A stretch of 64,000 nt of DNA. It comes from UBA6912 sp963792895. GTDB taxonomy: Bacteria; Actinomycetota; Acidimicrobiia; Spongiisociales; UBA5794. Position numbers and translations under genes: made by a program. Shown in pieces: positions 7,720-16,730 of this stretch. The notes under the pieces are model-generated. The model was not told where the DNA came from. It ran no database searches and saw nothing but the letters and a program-made list of their open reading frames with translations. The DNA is taken from assembly GCA_963792895.1 (NCBI GenBank), contig CAWBYA010000007.1, positions 558,001 to 622,000 on the forward strand, given 5' to 3'. Each line of letters starts with the position of its first letter. Positions within the stretch are counted from its first letter, which is position 1.

Positions 7720-10700
7720 TCAGTTGTCGCGATATGCCTGGAGGAGAATCTCGGCGAGCTCTGCGCGGCTGAGCGGGGCATTGGGCAGCGCAGTCTCCAT
7801 GCCGAGCGGATGGCGTGCGTCGCCTGCGGTGGCGGGAGCAACGTCGTCCCGCTCTATTGGCGGTGGCGGATCGTCGAGCACTGCCGCGAGCGCCTCGTTC
7901 AGCTCACCCACGGTGACGATGTCGCTTGGGCAGAACTGATCGCCGATCGGCGGATTGCACGTCCTCGCAAGACCTGTATTGGCCATCCACGCAATCGCAG
8001 CATTCGCCGGATGGTTCACGGGGACGTCGACGAATCCGAGGCTGGCGCCGCCGGGGACGACGCCGAGGGTGCTGCACCCTTCGGTCGTTGACTCGACCGC
8101 CACGCCCCGGTACCCGACCAGGGCGGCGCGAGCCACGGCGTCTGCGGCCTGCCGCGGCGTCTCCACCGCCACGACAGTGGCGATGCCCCCTGTGGCCCAC
8201 CCCGGCACGATGTCGGATGCGACGATCGAGGCTTCCAACCCGATCGTGGCGAGCTGTTCCGTGGCGGTTGCGGCATCCGCTTGCGTCTCAGAGGTCGCCA
8301 TGACGGCGAGCCAGCATGCATCCGCGGTGAACGCAGATGCGTCCACCAACTCGACCAGGTTCGAGCCAGGCAGCGAATCGAGAGTCGCTGTGCCGTCGAG
8401 CGAGCCATTGGGGCTCGCCGGCGTCTGATCGCCGCGCACCAGCGGGATGATGTAGAGGATCAACCCAACGACCGCAGCGGCTGCGACGAGCACGAGCAAC
8501 GCACGGCCGAGCCATCCAACGATGTCGGACGGGGCTCGAGTCTTCGTCTCTCGTGTGCGAACCTCGGCGGTCCGCTCGGTCTTCGGCGCCTTCTTGCTGC
8601 GTTGCCTGCCGATTCTGCGGGCTGCGCGTCCGACGGTGATCTCGTCGGCGTCGGTGCCGCCCTCCCGATCGCTCGCGGGCTCGTGTGAGGGCGGCGCCTC
8701 CGGTTCCTCGACCCGTTGCTCGGCGGCGGGGTCCGGTGCAGGTTCGGCCGGCGGTTCCGGTGCGGCGGGTGGTGGCGCCGGGCGCGGCGCCGGCCGGCGC
8801 TCTCCGCCGGGGATGGTCGTGTCTTCGAGCACCTCGAGATCCTCGACTCCGGTCACGCGCCCGGCAACGCCGGCTACCTGCTCCGCCGCAAGCCGGATGA
8901 ACTCCTTCACCGCCTGCGAGCTGGGGCCTTCGACCGACCACAGGTCGCCATCTTCTTGCGGCGGCGTGGCGAGGCACCCGGTGCGGGCTTCGATGGCACG
9001 CACGGTGGTGCCGTCGATGCCGATGAGGCGTCTGCCCTGGCCGGGAGGGACGATGATCTTTCCCTTGGCCGGCAAGATGAGCCGCTGGATCTCGGAGAGC
9101 ACGGATCGCACCGTCCGCCCGGACTCGCCGATGACGGTGACGATGTCGCCTTCGAGGTCGACGGCGACGACGCCGGGTCCGGCGCGTAGCTCGGCGAGGG
9201 CCGCACCGTTGCGACCCATCACGCGTTCGGGTCCGCCGGGCGGGAGCCAGGCCACGAGCTTCGGGAGATCGGTCGGTGCACCACTCCTCTCGGTGCCGGT
9301 GGCTGCGGTGCCCGCCTGGCCGGGTGAGGTGGAACGTGCCGGTGCCGGCAGGAGGAACCCTGGGGACTCGGATGCGGCGCGGGCCACGAGCGAGTTGCCG
9401 CGCTCGCCTGCCATAGCCACCTCGAGGTGGAGATTGTCTTCGTACATCCACACCACTTCGCGTTCCCACGGCGACGAGTCGGAGAGTGAGAGGAGGGCGA
9501 GGATTGCCGGTATCTGCGGGGGCGATGGGGCGAGGCCGAGCCAACCGTCCTCGATCACGAAGGTGTCGCCGTTGCGGCGCGCAAAGCGAATGAGCTCGGC
9601 GTTGGCGCCGAGGCGGCGCCGCTCCTGGCTGCGATCGGGGCGCAACACGACGTCGAGCTCGCTGCCGGGCGCGGGGTCGAGGCCGCCCGCCAGCCGCTGG
9701 TAGGGGAGGCTGAAACGATGTGACATGCCGTTGGTGGGGTCACGGTTCACCAGCTCGACGGTGAGTATTGCCTGTGCGCCGTCACGGGCTACGACGACGG
9801 CCGGGATCGGGCGGTGCTGGTCGGCGACCGTTGCCTCGAGGTGGCGGAGCGCAACCGGGAGGAGCGATACGGTGAGGTGGGCGCCGATCGGCGGCTCCGG
9901 GATCACGCGCCCCGTGAGTCTCGCCCCTTCGATCAATCGGCTCGCGAACCCGGCGTCGTGTGCGTCGAGCCCGGCGGCCGGCGGCACGTAGAAGGACCCG
10001 AGCCCATCGGCACGCGCCAGTTCGAGCAGCGGGCCACCGTGCTCGGGCGTCACTCCTCGCACCACGACCTCGATGTCGTCCCATGTGCCGAGGTCCGGAT
10101 GATCGGCAGGATCGAGCGGGGCTCCGGGCTCCAAGGGGTCGACCACCAGCACAGCGCCGCCATTCTCCTCGATCCGATACCCGATGATTCGGACTCGCAT
10201 CTTCAGCGCGGCGTCGATTGGAGCGCTTGCATAGGTGGGGGCCGCAATGAGCTCCGGGACGTCATCGCGTGGTGCAGCCGGGCCGGGAGCCGTGCCTTCG
10301 GGACACGGGAAACCCCGCTGAATCGCCGACATGCCGACGATGATGCGGCCGGCGGCGACGGCACCGAGGGTCTCGATGTCGGCGATGCTGCCCACCGGCC
10401 ACTCGGCTCTCACGGGCGCCAGGAGGTCGTCGGTGGCTGTCGGCGGCGCATCGAGTGAGATCAGGTGCTCGAGCCCTCCCGTCGCAGGATCGCGGTAGAG
10501 GGCGACGAACCGCTCGCCGGGAGTGACCACAGCCGCCGGGCTGAGTGTGGAGACCTCGCCTTCGCTGCCGACGCGGCGGTAGCGATCGGGGCCGATGCGC
10601 TCGTGCTCGGCACCGCCGAGCGTCTCGGCGAGCGCCCTACGGACTTGGGGGGCGCGTGCCCCGTCGACCGGATGGCGGAGCCCGAGCGGGCCTGCGGTCG

Positions 10701-11079
10701 CGAGGCTTGCGAAGACGGCGGCTACGTCGGTCTCGATGCGCGTGAGCATCTCGGGATCGATCCACCACGTGGCGCACCAACCGGATGGGTCGGGTGATCG
10801 CTGCCATTCCGAGAAGATGCGGAGGACGACGTCGATGTCGTCGTTGCATCCGGCGGCAAGGGCCCGGTGGCAGCGGGTGGCGTGAACCCGCCATGCTGCC
10901 GGCCACTCGGGGCGGATCTGCAGCATGCCCCCGTCTTCGGGAGCGCCAACGATGCGGTAGTCAGTGAGGACGACCAGCGCGAGCACCGCTTCCGGCAAGC
11001 ACCCGAGCTCTTGCGCACGAAGCAGCGCAGCCGCGTCATCTCCGGGCGCGTCGAATTGGCCCGTCATCACGCGAACCAT
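7720..11079 (-). CDS. Membrane protein with two KH-like domains and an S-layer-like C-terminus
   Basis: About 1,119 residues, not matched to a named family. In order: a ~600-residue N-terminal region without recognised domains; two KH-like units, the first with GRNG at 622-625 (RVMGRNGAALAELRAG), the second starting IIVPPGQGRRLIGIDG with GIDG at 687-690 and ending SSQAVKEFIRLAAEQV; a proline-rich linker; a basic stretch (RRIGRQRSKKAPK); one membrane segment at about 853-881; then ~240 outer residues ending in an S-layer-like unit (CNPPIGDQFCPSDIVTVGEL). Topology would put the KH units in the cytoplasm and the S-layer part outside. KH domains normally bind RNA or single-stranded DNA. The start is uncertain: GTG 11115 and ATG 11067 are alternatives and none has a good ribosome site. 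Confidence 0.8.
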   Translation of the reverse strand: MVRVMTGQFDAPGDDAAALLRAQELGCLPEAVLALVVLTDYRIVGAPEDGGMLQIRPEWPAAWRVHATRCHRALAAGCNDDIDVVLRIFSEWQRSPDPSGWCATWWIDPEMLTRIETDVAAVFASLATAGPLGLRHPVDGARAPQVRRALAETLGGAEHERIGPDRYRRVGSEGEVSTLSPAAVVTPGERFVALYRDPATGGLEHLISLDAPPTATDDLLAPVRAEWPVGSIADIETLGAVAAGRIIVGMSAIQRGFPCPEGTAPGPAAPRDDVPELIAAPTYASAPIDAALKMRVRIIGYRIEENGGAVLVVDPLEPGAPLDPADHPDLGTWDDIEVVVRGVTPEHGGPLLELARADGLGSFYVPPAAGLDAHDAGFASRLIEGARLTGRVIPEPPIGAHLTVSLLPVALRHLEATVADQHRPIPAVVVARDGAQAILTVELVNRDPTNGMSHRFSLPYQRLAGGLDPAPGSELDVVLRPDRSQERRRLGANAELIRFARRNGDTFVIEDGWLGLAPSPPQIPAILALLSLSDSSPWEREVVWMYEDNLHLEVAMAGERGNSLVARAASESPGFLLPAPARSTSPGQAGTAATGTERSGAPTDLPKLVAWLPPGGPERVMGRNGAALAELRAGPGVVAVDLEGDIVTVIGESGRTVRSVLSEIQRLILPAKGKIIVPPGQGRRLIGIDGTTVRAIEARTGCLATPPQEDGDLWSVEGPSSQAVKEFIRLAAEQVAGVAGRVTGVEDLEVLEDTTIPGGERRPAPRPAPPPAAPEPPAEPAPDPAAEQRVEEPEAPPSHEPASDREGGTDADEITVGRAARRIGRQRSKKAPKTERTAEVRTRETKTRAPSDIVGWLGRALLVLVAAAAVVGLILYIIPLVRGDQTPASPNGSLDGTATLDSLPGSNLVELVDASAFTADACWLAVMATSETQADAATATEQLATIGLEASIVASDIVPGWATGGIATVVAVETPRQAADAVARAALVGYRGVAVESTTEGCSTLGVVPGGASLGFVDVPVNHPANAAIAWMANTGLARTCNPPIGDQFCPSDIVTVGELNEALAAVLDDPPPPIERDDVAPATAGDARHPLGMETALPNAPLSRAELAEILLQAYRDN

Positions 11080-11293
11080 AGAAGAACGATGGCCTGGTCC
11101 TTCGATTCCCACCACTTAACTTTCGGCTCAGCCAGACGTAACTGTAGATGTCCACAGCAGGGATTTCTAGGGTGGGCGGCAAAAGGGGTCGTTCGGCGCA
11201 TATCGCGTGCGCCCTTAGGCTGCCGCCCATGACCGGGTCTCACCACGTCAGCGATGCTGCTCCAGACGCACGACACTGCAGGCCGGGTCGCTC

Positions 11294-12439
11294 GTGACCG
11301 GCCTGCTCGAAGGCGTGCGGGTCGTGGATCTGTCTCGCATCCTCGCCGGCCCATTCGCCGCCCAGGCCCTTGCGGAGCTTGGCGCCGATGTCGTCAAGGT
11401 CGAGGGTCCGGAGGGCGATCCATCGCGTGAGATCGGGCCCTTTGTCGGTGATCGCTCGTTGTACTTCTCATCGCTCAATACGGGGAAGCGCGGCATCGTT
11501 CTCGATCTGCGGACCGCTCCAGGCCGGTCTGCGCTCGATGCGGTGCTCGAACGGGCCGACATCGTGTTCGAGAACTTCCGCCCCGATGCGGCGGAGCGGC
11601 TCGGACTCGGTGCCGAGACGATCGCATTTCGCCATCCGCATCTCGTGCTCGTTTCCGTGCCGGGATACGGATCGACCAGCCCCAAGGCGGACGACCCAGC
11701 GTTCGATCTCGTCGTGCAGGCAGAGTCGGGCATCATGGCGGTGACCGGTGAGCCCGGCGGTGCTCCGATGCGGGCAGGAGTGCCGATCGGCGACCTCGCA
11801 GCCGGTCTCTGGGCAGCCATTGCCGCCGTCGCCGGCTATGTCGCGAAGCTCCGCAGCGGAAAGGGCTGCCGCATCGAGGTACCTCTTTTCGATGCGACGC
11901 TGACGATGCTGTCGTACGTCGCGACATCGGCGGCCGGCACAGGCCACGATCCGCCTCCCGTTGGCTCCGGGCATCACACGCAAGTCCCGTACGGCGCATA
12001 CCCGACGCGGGACGGCTGGATCGCAATTGCCGTGATCGGTGAGAAGTTCTGGCCGCTCCTGCTCGACGCACTCGAACTCGGTGCGTCGCAGGTCGCTGCA
12101 TTCGGCGCCAATGCCGAGCGGAACCGGCACAGGGCTGAAGTGGACGGAGTCGTGGCAGGCGCCCTTGCCCGAATGACCACGGCCGACGCGTCTGAGCGGC
12201 TTGCGGCTGCGGGTGTTCCGCATGCTCCGGTGCGCAGCGTGCTGGATGCGCTGGGAGCGCCCTACGTCGCCGAAGCGGGGCTGGTGGTCGACACCCCCAC
12301 TCCCGAGGGCGGCTACCGGCGGGTACGGGCGCCGTTCGGCAGCCGAGCTGAGCTCCGTCCAGCGCCGCGGCTCGGCGAGCACACCGCGGAGGTGCTGAAG
12401 GAAGTGCTCGGCGCAGGGCATCCGTTGCTGGAGGGCTGA
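11294..12439 (+). CDS. Family III CoA transferase (CaiB/BaiF type)
   Basis: 381 residues with the complete family layout: start LLEGVRVVDLSRILAGPF, the segment LGADVVKVEGPEGDP, LNTGKRGIVLDL, and Asp138 in FDLVVQAESG, the position of the catalytic aspartate that carries the acyl-enzyme intermediate. It moves CoA between carboxylic acids or opens a catabolic route by activating an acid; the substrate cannot be read from sequence. The start is GTG 11294. It stands alone, divergent from the KH protein and closed by a strong hairpin. Confidence 0.92.
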   Translation: MTGLLEGVRVVDLSRILAGPFAAQALAELGADVVKVEGPEGDPSREIGPFVGDRSLYFSSLNTGKRGIVLDLRTAPGRSALDAVLERADIVFENFRPDAAERLGLGAETIAFRHPHLVLVSVPGYGSTSPKADDPAFDLVVQAESGIMAVTGEPGGAPMRAGVPIGDLAAGLWAAIAAVAGYVAKLRSGKGCRIEVPLFDATLTMLSYVATSAAGTGHDPPPVGSGHHTQVPYGAYPTRDGWIAIAVIGEKFWPLLLDALELGASQVAAFGANAERNRHRAEVDGVVAGALARMTTADASERLAAAGVPHAPVRSVLDALGAPYVAEAGLVVDTPTPEGGYRRVRAPFGSRAELRPAPRLGEHTAEVLKEVLGAGHPLLEG

Positions 12440-12445
12440 CGCGCC

Positions 12446-12475
12446 GAAGCGGGGTGCCCGAGGGCACCCCGCTTC
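12446..12475. terminator. Strong bidirectional terminator hairpin
   Basis: GAAGCGGGGTGCCC and GGGCACCCCGCTTC form a perfect 14-base stem, in practice 13 pairs with a four-base loop. It begins six bases after the CoA transferase stop and ends 14 bases from the stop of the convergent 710-residue protein. The outer A-T pairs serve both strands. Confidence 0.8.
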
Positions 12476-12489
12476 GTTGCAGGGGACGG

Positions 12490-14622
12490 TCAGGGGGCGG
12501 GCCTCATCCCGATGACCTCATCCCATACCTTGCGGGAGCCCGGAGTGGACTTCCCGTTGGTCGTGCGATCGGTCAGGTCCAGCTCGAAGCTGAAGGCACA
12601 GAAGTCCTCGCCCTGCAGCCAATCGCCGTTCGTCGGCGTGACGCTCAGCGTGACGAACCCGTCGAGGTCGGCACCGGTGATCTCCGACGTTCCGTGGAAG
12701 CGGAACGGAGCGGCATCGCCGTAGGCGCCGCCCACCGGTCCTGAGGTCGCGCCGTCGACGAGCCCGACCGCATGGTTGGACCCGCGCACCGCCGTGAGCG
12801 ACCACGCATCGAGGAACCCGTCCGGGTCGGTCGCTCGCAGCCGGATGTCCAGGGGAGCACCGGCCGACGGGATTTCGAGCAGCGCACAGTCGCCCGGGTC
12901 CCCGCCACCCGCAACGGCAATCGATTCGATCTCTCCGGTCGCAGGCTCATTGTCGACGAGCATGGTCACCGTGTCGTAGGCGCCCGCCACCGGGTTGCCC
13001 GCGGCGTCGAAGCCGCGGATCCGGAACGACACGGTGCCCACAGAGCGGGCGAGAGTCCCCGGGAGGTAGCTCGCCACGTTGACCCTTGCCTTGAGGTGCT
13101 CGACGTAGAGCGACCAGCCGGTCTCGAGCTCGATGTTGCGGTACGCAGGGACGTTGACGGCAGGGAGCGACGCCCCGTTGACATGCAAGCTCGCAGGATC
13201 CGCTCCGTACGACTCGGTCGTCCAGACGGCGGTGCCCTGCTGGCGCAGCCCTGAGGCCGGCACGTTGAGGTACGTCCACGCCTGCCCGTCGTATCGCACC
13301 TCCATCGTGTAGTGGGTGACGGGCGTCGTCGTGCCTTCGAAGCAGCCGAAGATGTCGACCGTGCCGCGCCATGCAGCGTGGCGAACGATCGGCCCGGCTT
13401 CCGTGCCCGGCAGGTTCGACACCGTGCCATCGGGCCACAGCTTGGAGAACGGGTTGGTGACGATGGGGATGTCGCCCAGATACTGCAGCACCCGGTCGCC
13501 GCGGCATGGCTTCGGCAGCAAAGCGTCGGCAGGGATGCACAGGTCGATGCGGCGGACGTTGGGGATGTCGTAGTACGGCGCCGTCTCGTGGAGAGAGATT
13601 CCGTCCGGTGTCTCGGCGAATTGGATGATCAGGTCCGGTCGGGCCCCGATGGTTGCGTCGCCGCCGGCCGGCACGTCGTTGAACGCTTCGTCGACGATCT
13701 GGTCGAGCGTGCGAGGGAAGGCGAAGACGTAGTTGCCGAACTCGTCCGTCGCCGTGACGCCGAGCGTCTCCCTGTCGCCGAAACCCGTGTACGGATCGCC
13801 TGCGAGCTCCTCGTCGGTGCGGTCGTACTCGACGAAGCGCAGCAGCGCCTCGGCAATGGGTTCGACGTTGCAGGCGAACGGGAACTTGAGCTTGCCGATG
13901 ACGTCGAGCTCGGCCCGGTCGAACGGCGTCGCGTAGTCGGGGGAGAGAGCCCGCCCGACGAGTGCCTCCTTGGAGACCGTCAGCTCTGCGTTCTTGCTTC
14001 TGCCCTTCTTGGCGAGCTCCACGGTGGTGTCGCCCTTGACGGTCAGGCCCTCGGTGCTGCGCCCGCCGAGGGGGAGCATCATCGGGGTGAACGTCTCGCG
14101 GTTCGCCAGGTCGGCGACGCGGGCTCCGTAGGCGCGTTCGAGCACCGGCCGCACGTCTGGGTAGGCGAGTAGCCGCTCGAGCTGGAGCGGCGTGTCGATG
14201 ACGACCCAAGGGAACGGGAAGCACGGGTTGATCAGGCACCAGCCGCTGTAGGACTTGGCGGTTCCGTAGACGACCCACTGGCTCGACGACAGCGGCATCG
14301 CCGCCGTGAGGATGAGATCGTTGAAGTCGGCGTCGCCGCCGCCGCCGTCGTCGCTCTCGAGGTCGACCTTGAAGAAGCTGCCGTCGACGCGGAAGTTGGC
14401 GAGACGCATCCGTGACGGCCGCCACTCGATGGGGCCGGTCGGATTGTTCTCGATGGTGACGCCCCACTGGTCGCCGGTCACGAGCACCGGTGCCGTGGTG
14501 GTGACGCCGTTGTACGTGCCGTCGGCTCCGTTGGTCGAGCCGGCGACGGTGAAGCGCTGCTGCCAGGCAGCGCTCTTCGAGGCTACGGACACGGTCCACG
14601 TGCCCTGCAAGCCGATGGTCAT
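12490..14622 (-). CDS. Unrecognised 710-residue protein
   Basis: I do not recognise the family. The N-terminal ~120 residues look beta-rich (GLQGTWTVSVASKSAAWQQR) and contain DADFNDLILT after a run of Asp and Gly, a pattern like the DxDxND loops of calcium-binding secreted domains. The centre has a long segment with several Cys pairs (CLINPCFPF, CIPADALLPKPC), and the last ~200 residues read like Ig-type beta domains (SFRIRGFDAAGNPVAGAYD, LDIRLRATDPDGFLDAW). No signal peptide or membrane segment is seen, so export, if any, would be non-classical. GAGGGGG precedes the ATG. Coding periodicity is good. It could be a structural or lectin-like protein, but that is a guess. Confidence 0.75.
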   Translation of the reverse strand: MTIGLQGTWTVSVASKSAAWQQRFTVAGSTNGADGTYNGVTTTAPVLVTGDQWGVTIENNPTGPIEWRPSRMRLANFRVDGSFFKVDLESDDGGGGDADFNDLILTAAMPLSSSQWVVYGTAKSYSGWCLINPCFPFPWVVIDTPLQLERLLAYPDVRPVLERAYGARVADLANRETFTPMMLPLGGRSTEGLTVKGDTTVELAKKGRSKNAELTVSKEALVGRALSPDYATPFDRAELDVIGKLKFPFACNVEPIAEALLRFVEYDRTDEELAGDPYTGFGDRETLGVTATDEFGNYVFAFPRTLDQIVDEAFNDVPAGGDATIGARPDLIIQFAETPDGISLHETAPYYDIPNVRRIDLCIPADALLPKPCRGDRVLQYLGDIPIVTNPFSKLWPDGTVSNLPGTEAGPIVRHAAWRGTVDIFGCFEGTTTPVTHYTMEVRYDGQAWTYLNVPASGLRQQGTAVWTTESYGADPASLHVNGASLPAVNVPAYRNIELETGWSLYVEHLKARVNVASYLPGTLARSVGTVSFRIRGFDAAGNPVAGAYDTVTMLVDNEPATGEIESIAVAGGGDPGDCALLEIPSAGAPLDIRLRATDPDGFLDAWSLTAVRGSNHAVGLVDGATSGPVGGAYGDAAPFRFHGTSEITGADLDGFVTLSVTPTNGDWLQGEDFCAFSFELDLTDRTTNGKSTPGSRKVWDEVIGMRPAP

Positions 14623-14689
14623 GGTGGTCCCCCTCTGGGAGTGCGGTGCGCCGGTGTGGCGCGGACGGGGGATCAGATGACCGGTGCGG

Positions 14690-15790
14690 CCCCCTGATAC
14701 GCGAAGTCTAGTCTGCGAGCGCCGTCTCCTGGGCCGGGTGCCGTAGCCGGTGAGCCCGAGGCTGGAGATGCCGAGGATCGGCGGCGGCGCCGCCGGGCTT
14801 CCGGGGGTGCACGGTCCAGTTGCCGATGAAGTAGCCCTCGATGCAGCGACTGCTCTCGCTGCAGGGGTAGCTGTCCGTGATCAGCGACCTCTCCGTGGTA
14901 CTGGCCGGCGAAGTAGGAGCCGGTGACGTACAGCGCCCCGTAGCCCTTGACGTGGTACGCGGCGTTGTTGCCGTTGCCGGAGGAAACGTCGAAGTACGGG
15001 ATCACCTGGACGGTGCCCATCATGTCCGCGAGATCCTGCGGGTCGCAGCCGTTGCTCGGCGACGACCCGGGATCGACAGTGGACACTGCGCCGACCACCG
15101 TGGCGACGGCGCACTCGCTGCCGTCGGTGTCGAGCCAACCGAAAGCCGCCGGGGAGGTCCTGGCCGGACGAGCTCGACGTGGCAGTCGGGCGACTGTCTG
15201 ACCGTGGAAGTCGATCTTCACGCGGCGCTCGATAGCGGGTAGCCGTCGGCGAACGGGATGTCGGCCTTGTCGTGGAGGAATCCCCCTTCGGAGACCATGC
15301 CCGGCACACCGAAGTGATCCCACTCGCACTCGGAGAAGATCAGCGGCACCGTCGTGGGCGCTTCCCGGAGGTCCCCATGCGGGCGACGGCTCGAGCGCTG
15401 ACGTCGATACTCGTCGACGCCGATCGACCGGAGCGAACACCATGCTGAGACTCCTTGTTGGTTTCGACGTCTTCGGAGCCGAGGACCACCGTGACCGTGT
15501 TGTTGGCGAGGTCGATGTCGGCGGACCGGCGTGGCGATGCGCCGCTCTGCAGTTGCCGCTCGCGTGCGATGTAGATGCGGCCGTAGTCGAAGGCGAAGGC
15601 GACCATTGCGGCCGCAGCAGACCGAGGTGATGGCTGATGGCGACGAAGACGGCGGATCGCGCCTCGTTGCGTGAGAGCGCCGAAACGGCCACGGCAGCAG
15701 CCGCGATCATGTCACTGCCACGAAGACGGCGGCGGTGTCTCTCTCGCTGTCCGCGTACCAGGCTCTCGGCCGGTACCGATCGTCGCCGAC
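14690..15790 (-). pseudogene. Frame-broken TadE/TadG-like pilus assembly protein
   Basis: Fragments in all three frames of the minus strand fit one TadG-like protein: a start region (NEARSAVFVAIS), then VAFAFDYGRIYIARERQLQ with the conserved DYGRxY and RQLQ of Flp-pilus proteins, a segment DIDLANNTVTVVLGSEDVE, then CDPQDLADMMGTVQVIPYFD, GNNAAYHVKGYGALYVTG, and near the end CIEGYFIGNWTVHP. These proteins have one N-terminal membrane helix and an outer domain and belong to the tight-adherence pilus system. A second similar start (ERDTAAVFVAVT) lies just upstream. Frame changes occur every 50-200 bases, so it is non-functional as written. No other tad genes are nearby. Boundaries are approximate. 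Confidence 0.6.
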
Positions 15791-15918
15791 CTCTACTGGC
15801 GTAGATACGGCCCGCGCCCTGGCGGTTCGCCAGAATTGAGGATGCCGTCGCGAGCAGACGAAGCCCGCCGCCCGCGGCTGCAGGTCGGCCGGTAGGGTGT
15901 CCGGCATGAGGCGATCTC

Positions 15919-16722
15919 GTGACGGCAGAAGACGTCGCTGCGTTCCAGCGAGACGGCGCCGTGTGCGTCCGCGGTGTTGCCACGGCCGACGAGATCGCCG
16001 ACGTTGCCGCGGCGATCGAACGGGTGCTCGCCGCGCCGAGCGACCTCGGGATCGTCGCCAGCCGGCCGGACGACGGGATGTTCTTCGAGGACTTCTGCAA
16101 CTGGCAGCGCATCGCCGAGATCGAGCACTTTGTGCGCTCGTCACGGGCCGGATCGGTCGCCGGTGCGCTCACCAAGTCGTCGGTCATCCGCCTCTACCAC
16201 GACCACGTGCTGGTGAAGGAGGCCCGCACCAGCCAGCGCACGCCGTGGCATCAGGACCAGCCCTACTACAACGTCGACGGGATGCAGAACGCCAGCATGT
16301 GGCTTCCGGTTGACCCGGTCGGTCGCGAGTCGACACTGGAGTTCGTGGCCGGCTCCCACCTCGGCCCGTGGTTGATGCCGCGCACGTTCATGGATGGCCA
16401 GGCCAGGTGGTTCCCGGAAGGAACGCTCCAAGAGCTTCCGGACATCGAGGCGAATCGGGATGCCCTCCGGATCGTTGCCTGGGAGCTGGAGCCGGGCGAC
16501 GCCGTGTTCTTCCACATGCTGACATTGCATGCGGCCGGGGGTGTGCCCCGCGACGCGCGGCGAAGGGTGCTGTCGGTGCGTTTCCTCGGCGACGACATGG
16601 TGCACGCCCCGCGCCCGTGGCCTACCTCGCCTCCGTTCCCCGGCCTCGAGGACGAGCTCCCCGCCGGCGCCGCGCTCGATCACCCGCTGTTCCCGGTTCT
16701 GTGGCGGGCGCATACCGGCTGA
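15919..16722 (+). CDS. Phytanoyl-CoA dioxygenase (PhyH) family oxygenase
   Basis: 267-residue Fe(II)/2-oxoglutarate dioxygenase. The metal triad is H111-Q-D113 in PWHQDQPYY and H204 in LTLHAAGG, followed by the arginine stretch for 2-oxoglutarate (RRRVLSVRF). It hydroxylates an unknown substrate; PhyH relatives act on acyl-CoAs, lipids or small metabolites. GTG 15919 is preceded by GAGGCG. The downstream lyase starts eight bases after the stop, so the two probably form an operon and act on the same compound (inference). Confidence 0.92.
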   Translation: MTAEDVAAFQRDGAVCVRGVATADEIADVAAAIERVLAAPSDLGIVASRPDDGMFFEDFCNWQRIAEIEHFVRSSRAGSVAGALTKSSVIRLYHDHVLVKEARTSQRTPWHQDQPYYNVDGMQNASMWLPVDPVGRESTLEFVAGSHLGPWLMPRTFMDGQARWFPEGTLQELPDIEANRDALRIVAWELEPGDAVFFHMLTLHAAGGVPRDARRRVLSVRFLGDDMVHAPRPWPTSPPFPGLEDELPAGAALDHPLFPVLWRAHTG

Positions 16723-16730
16723 GGAGGCCC

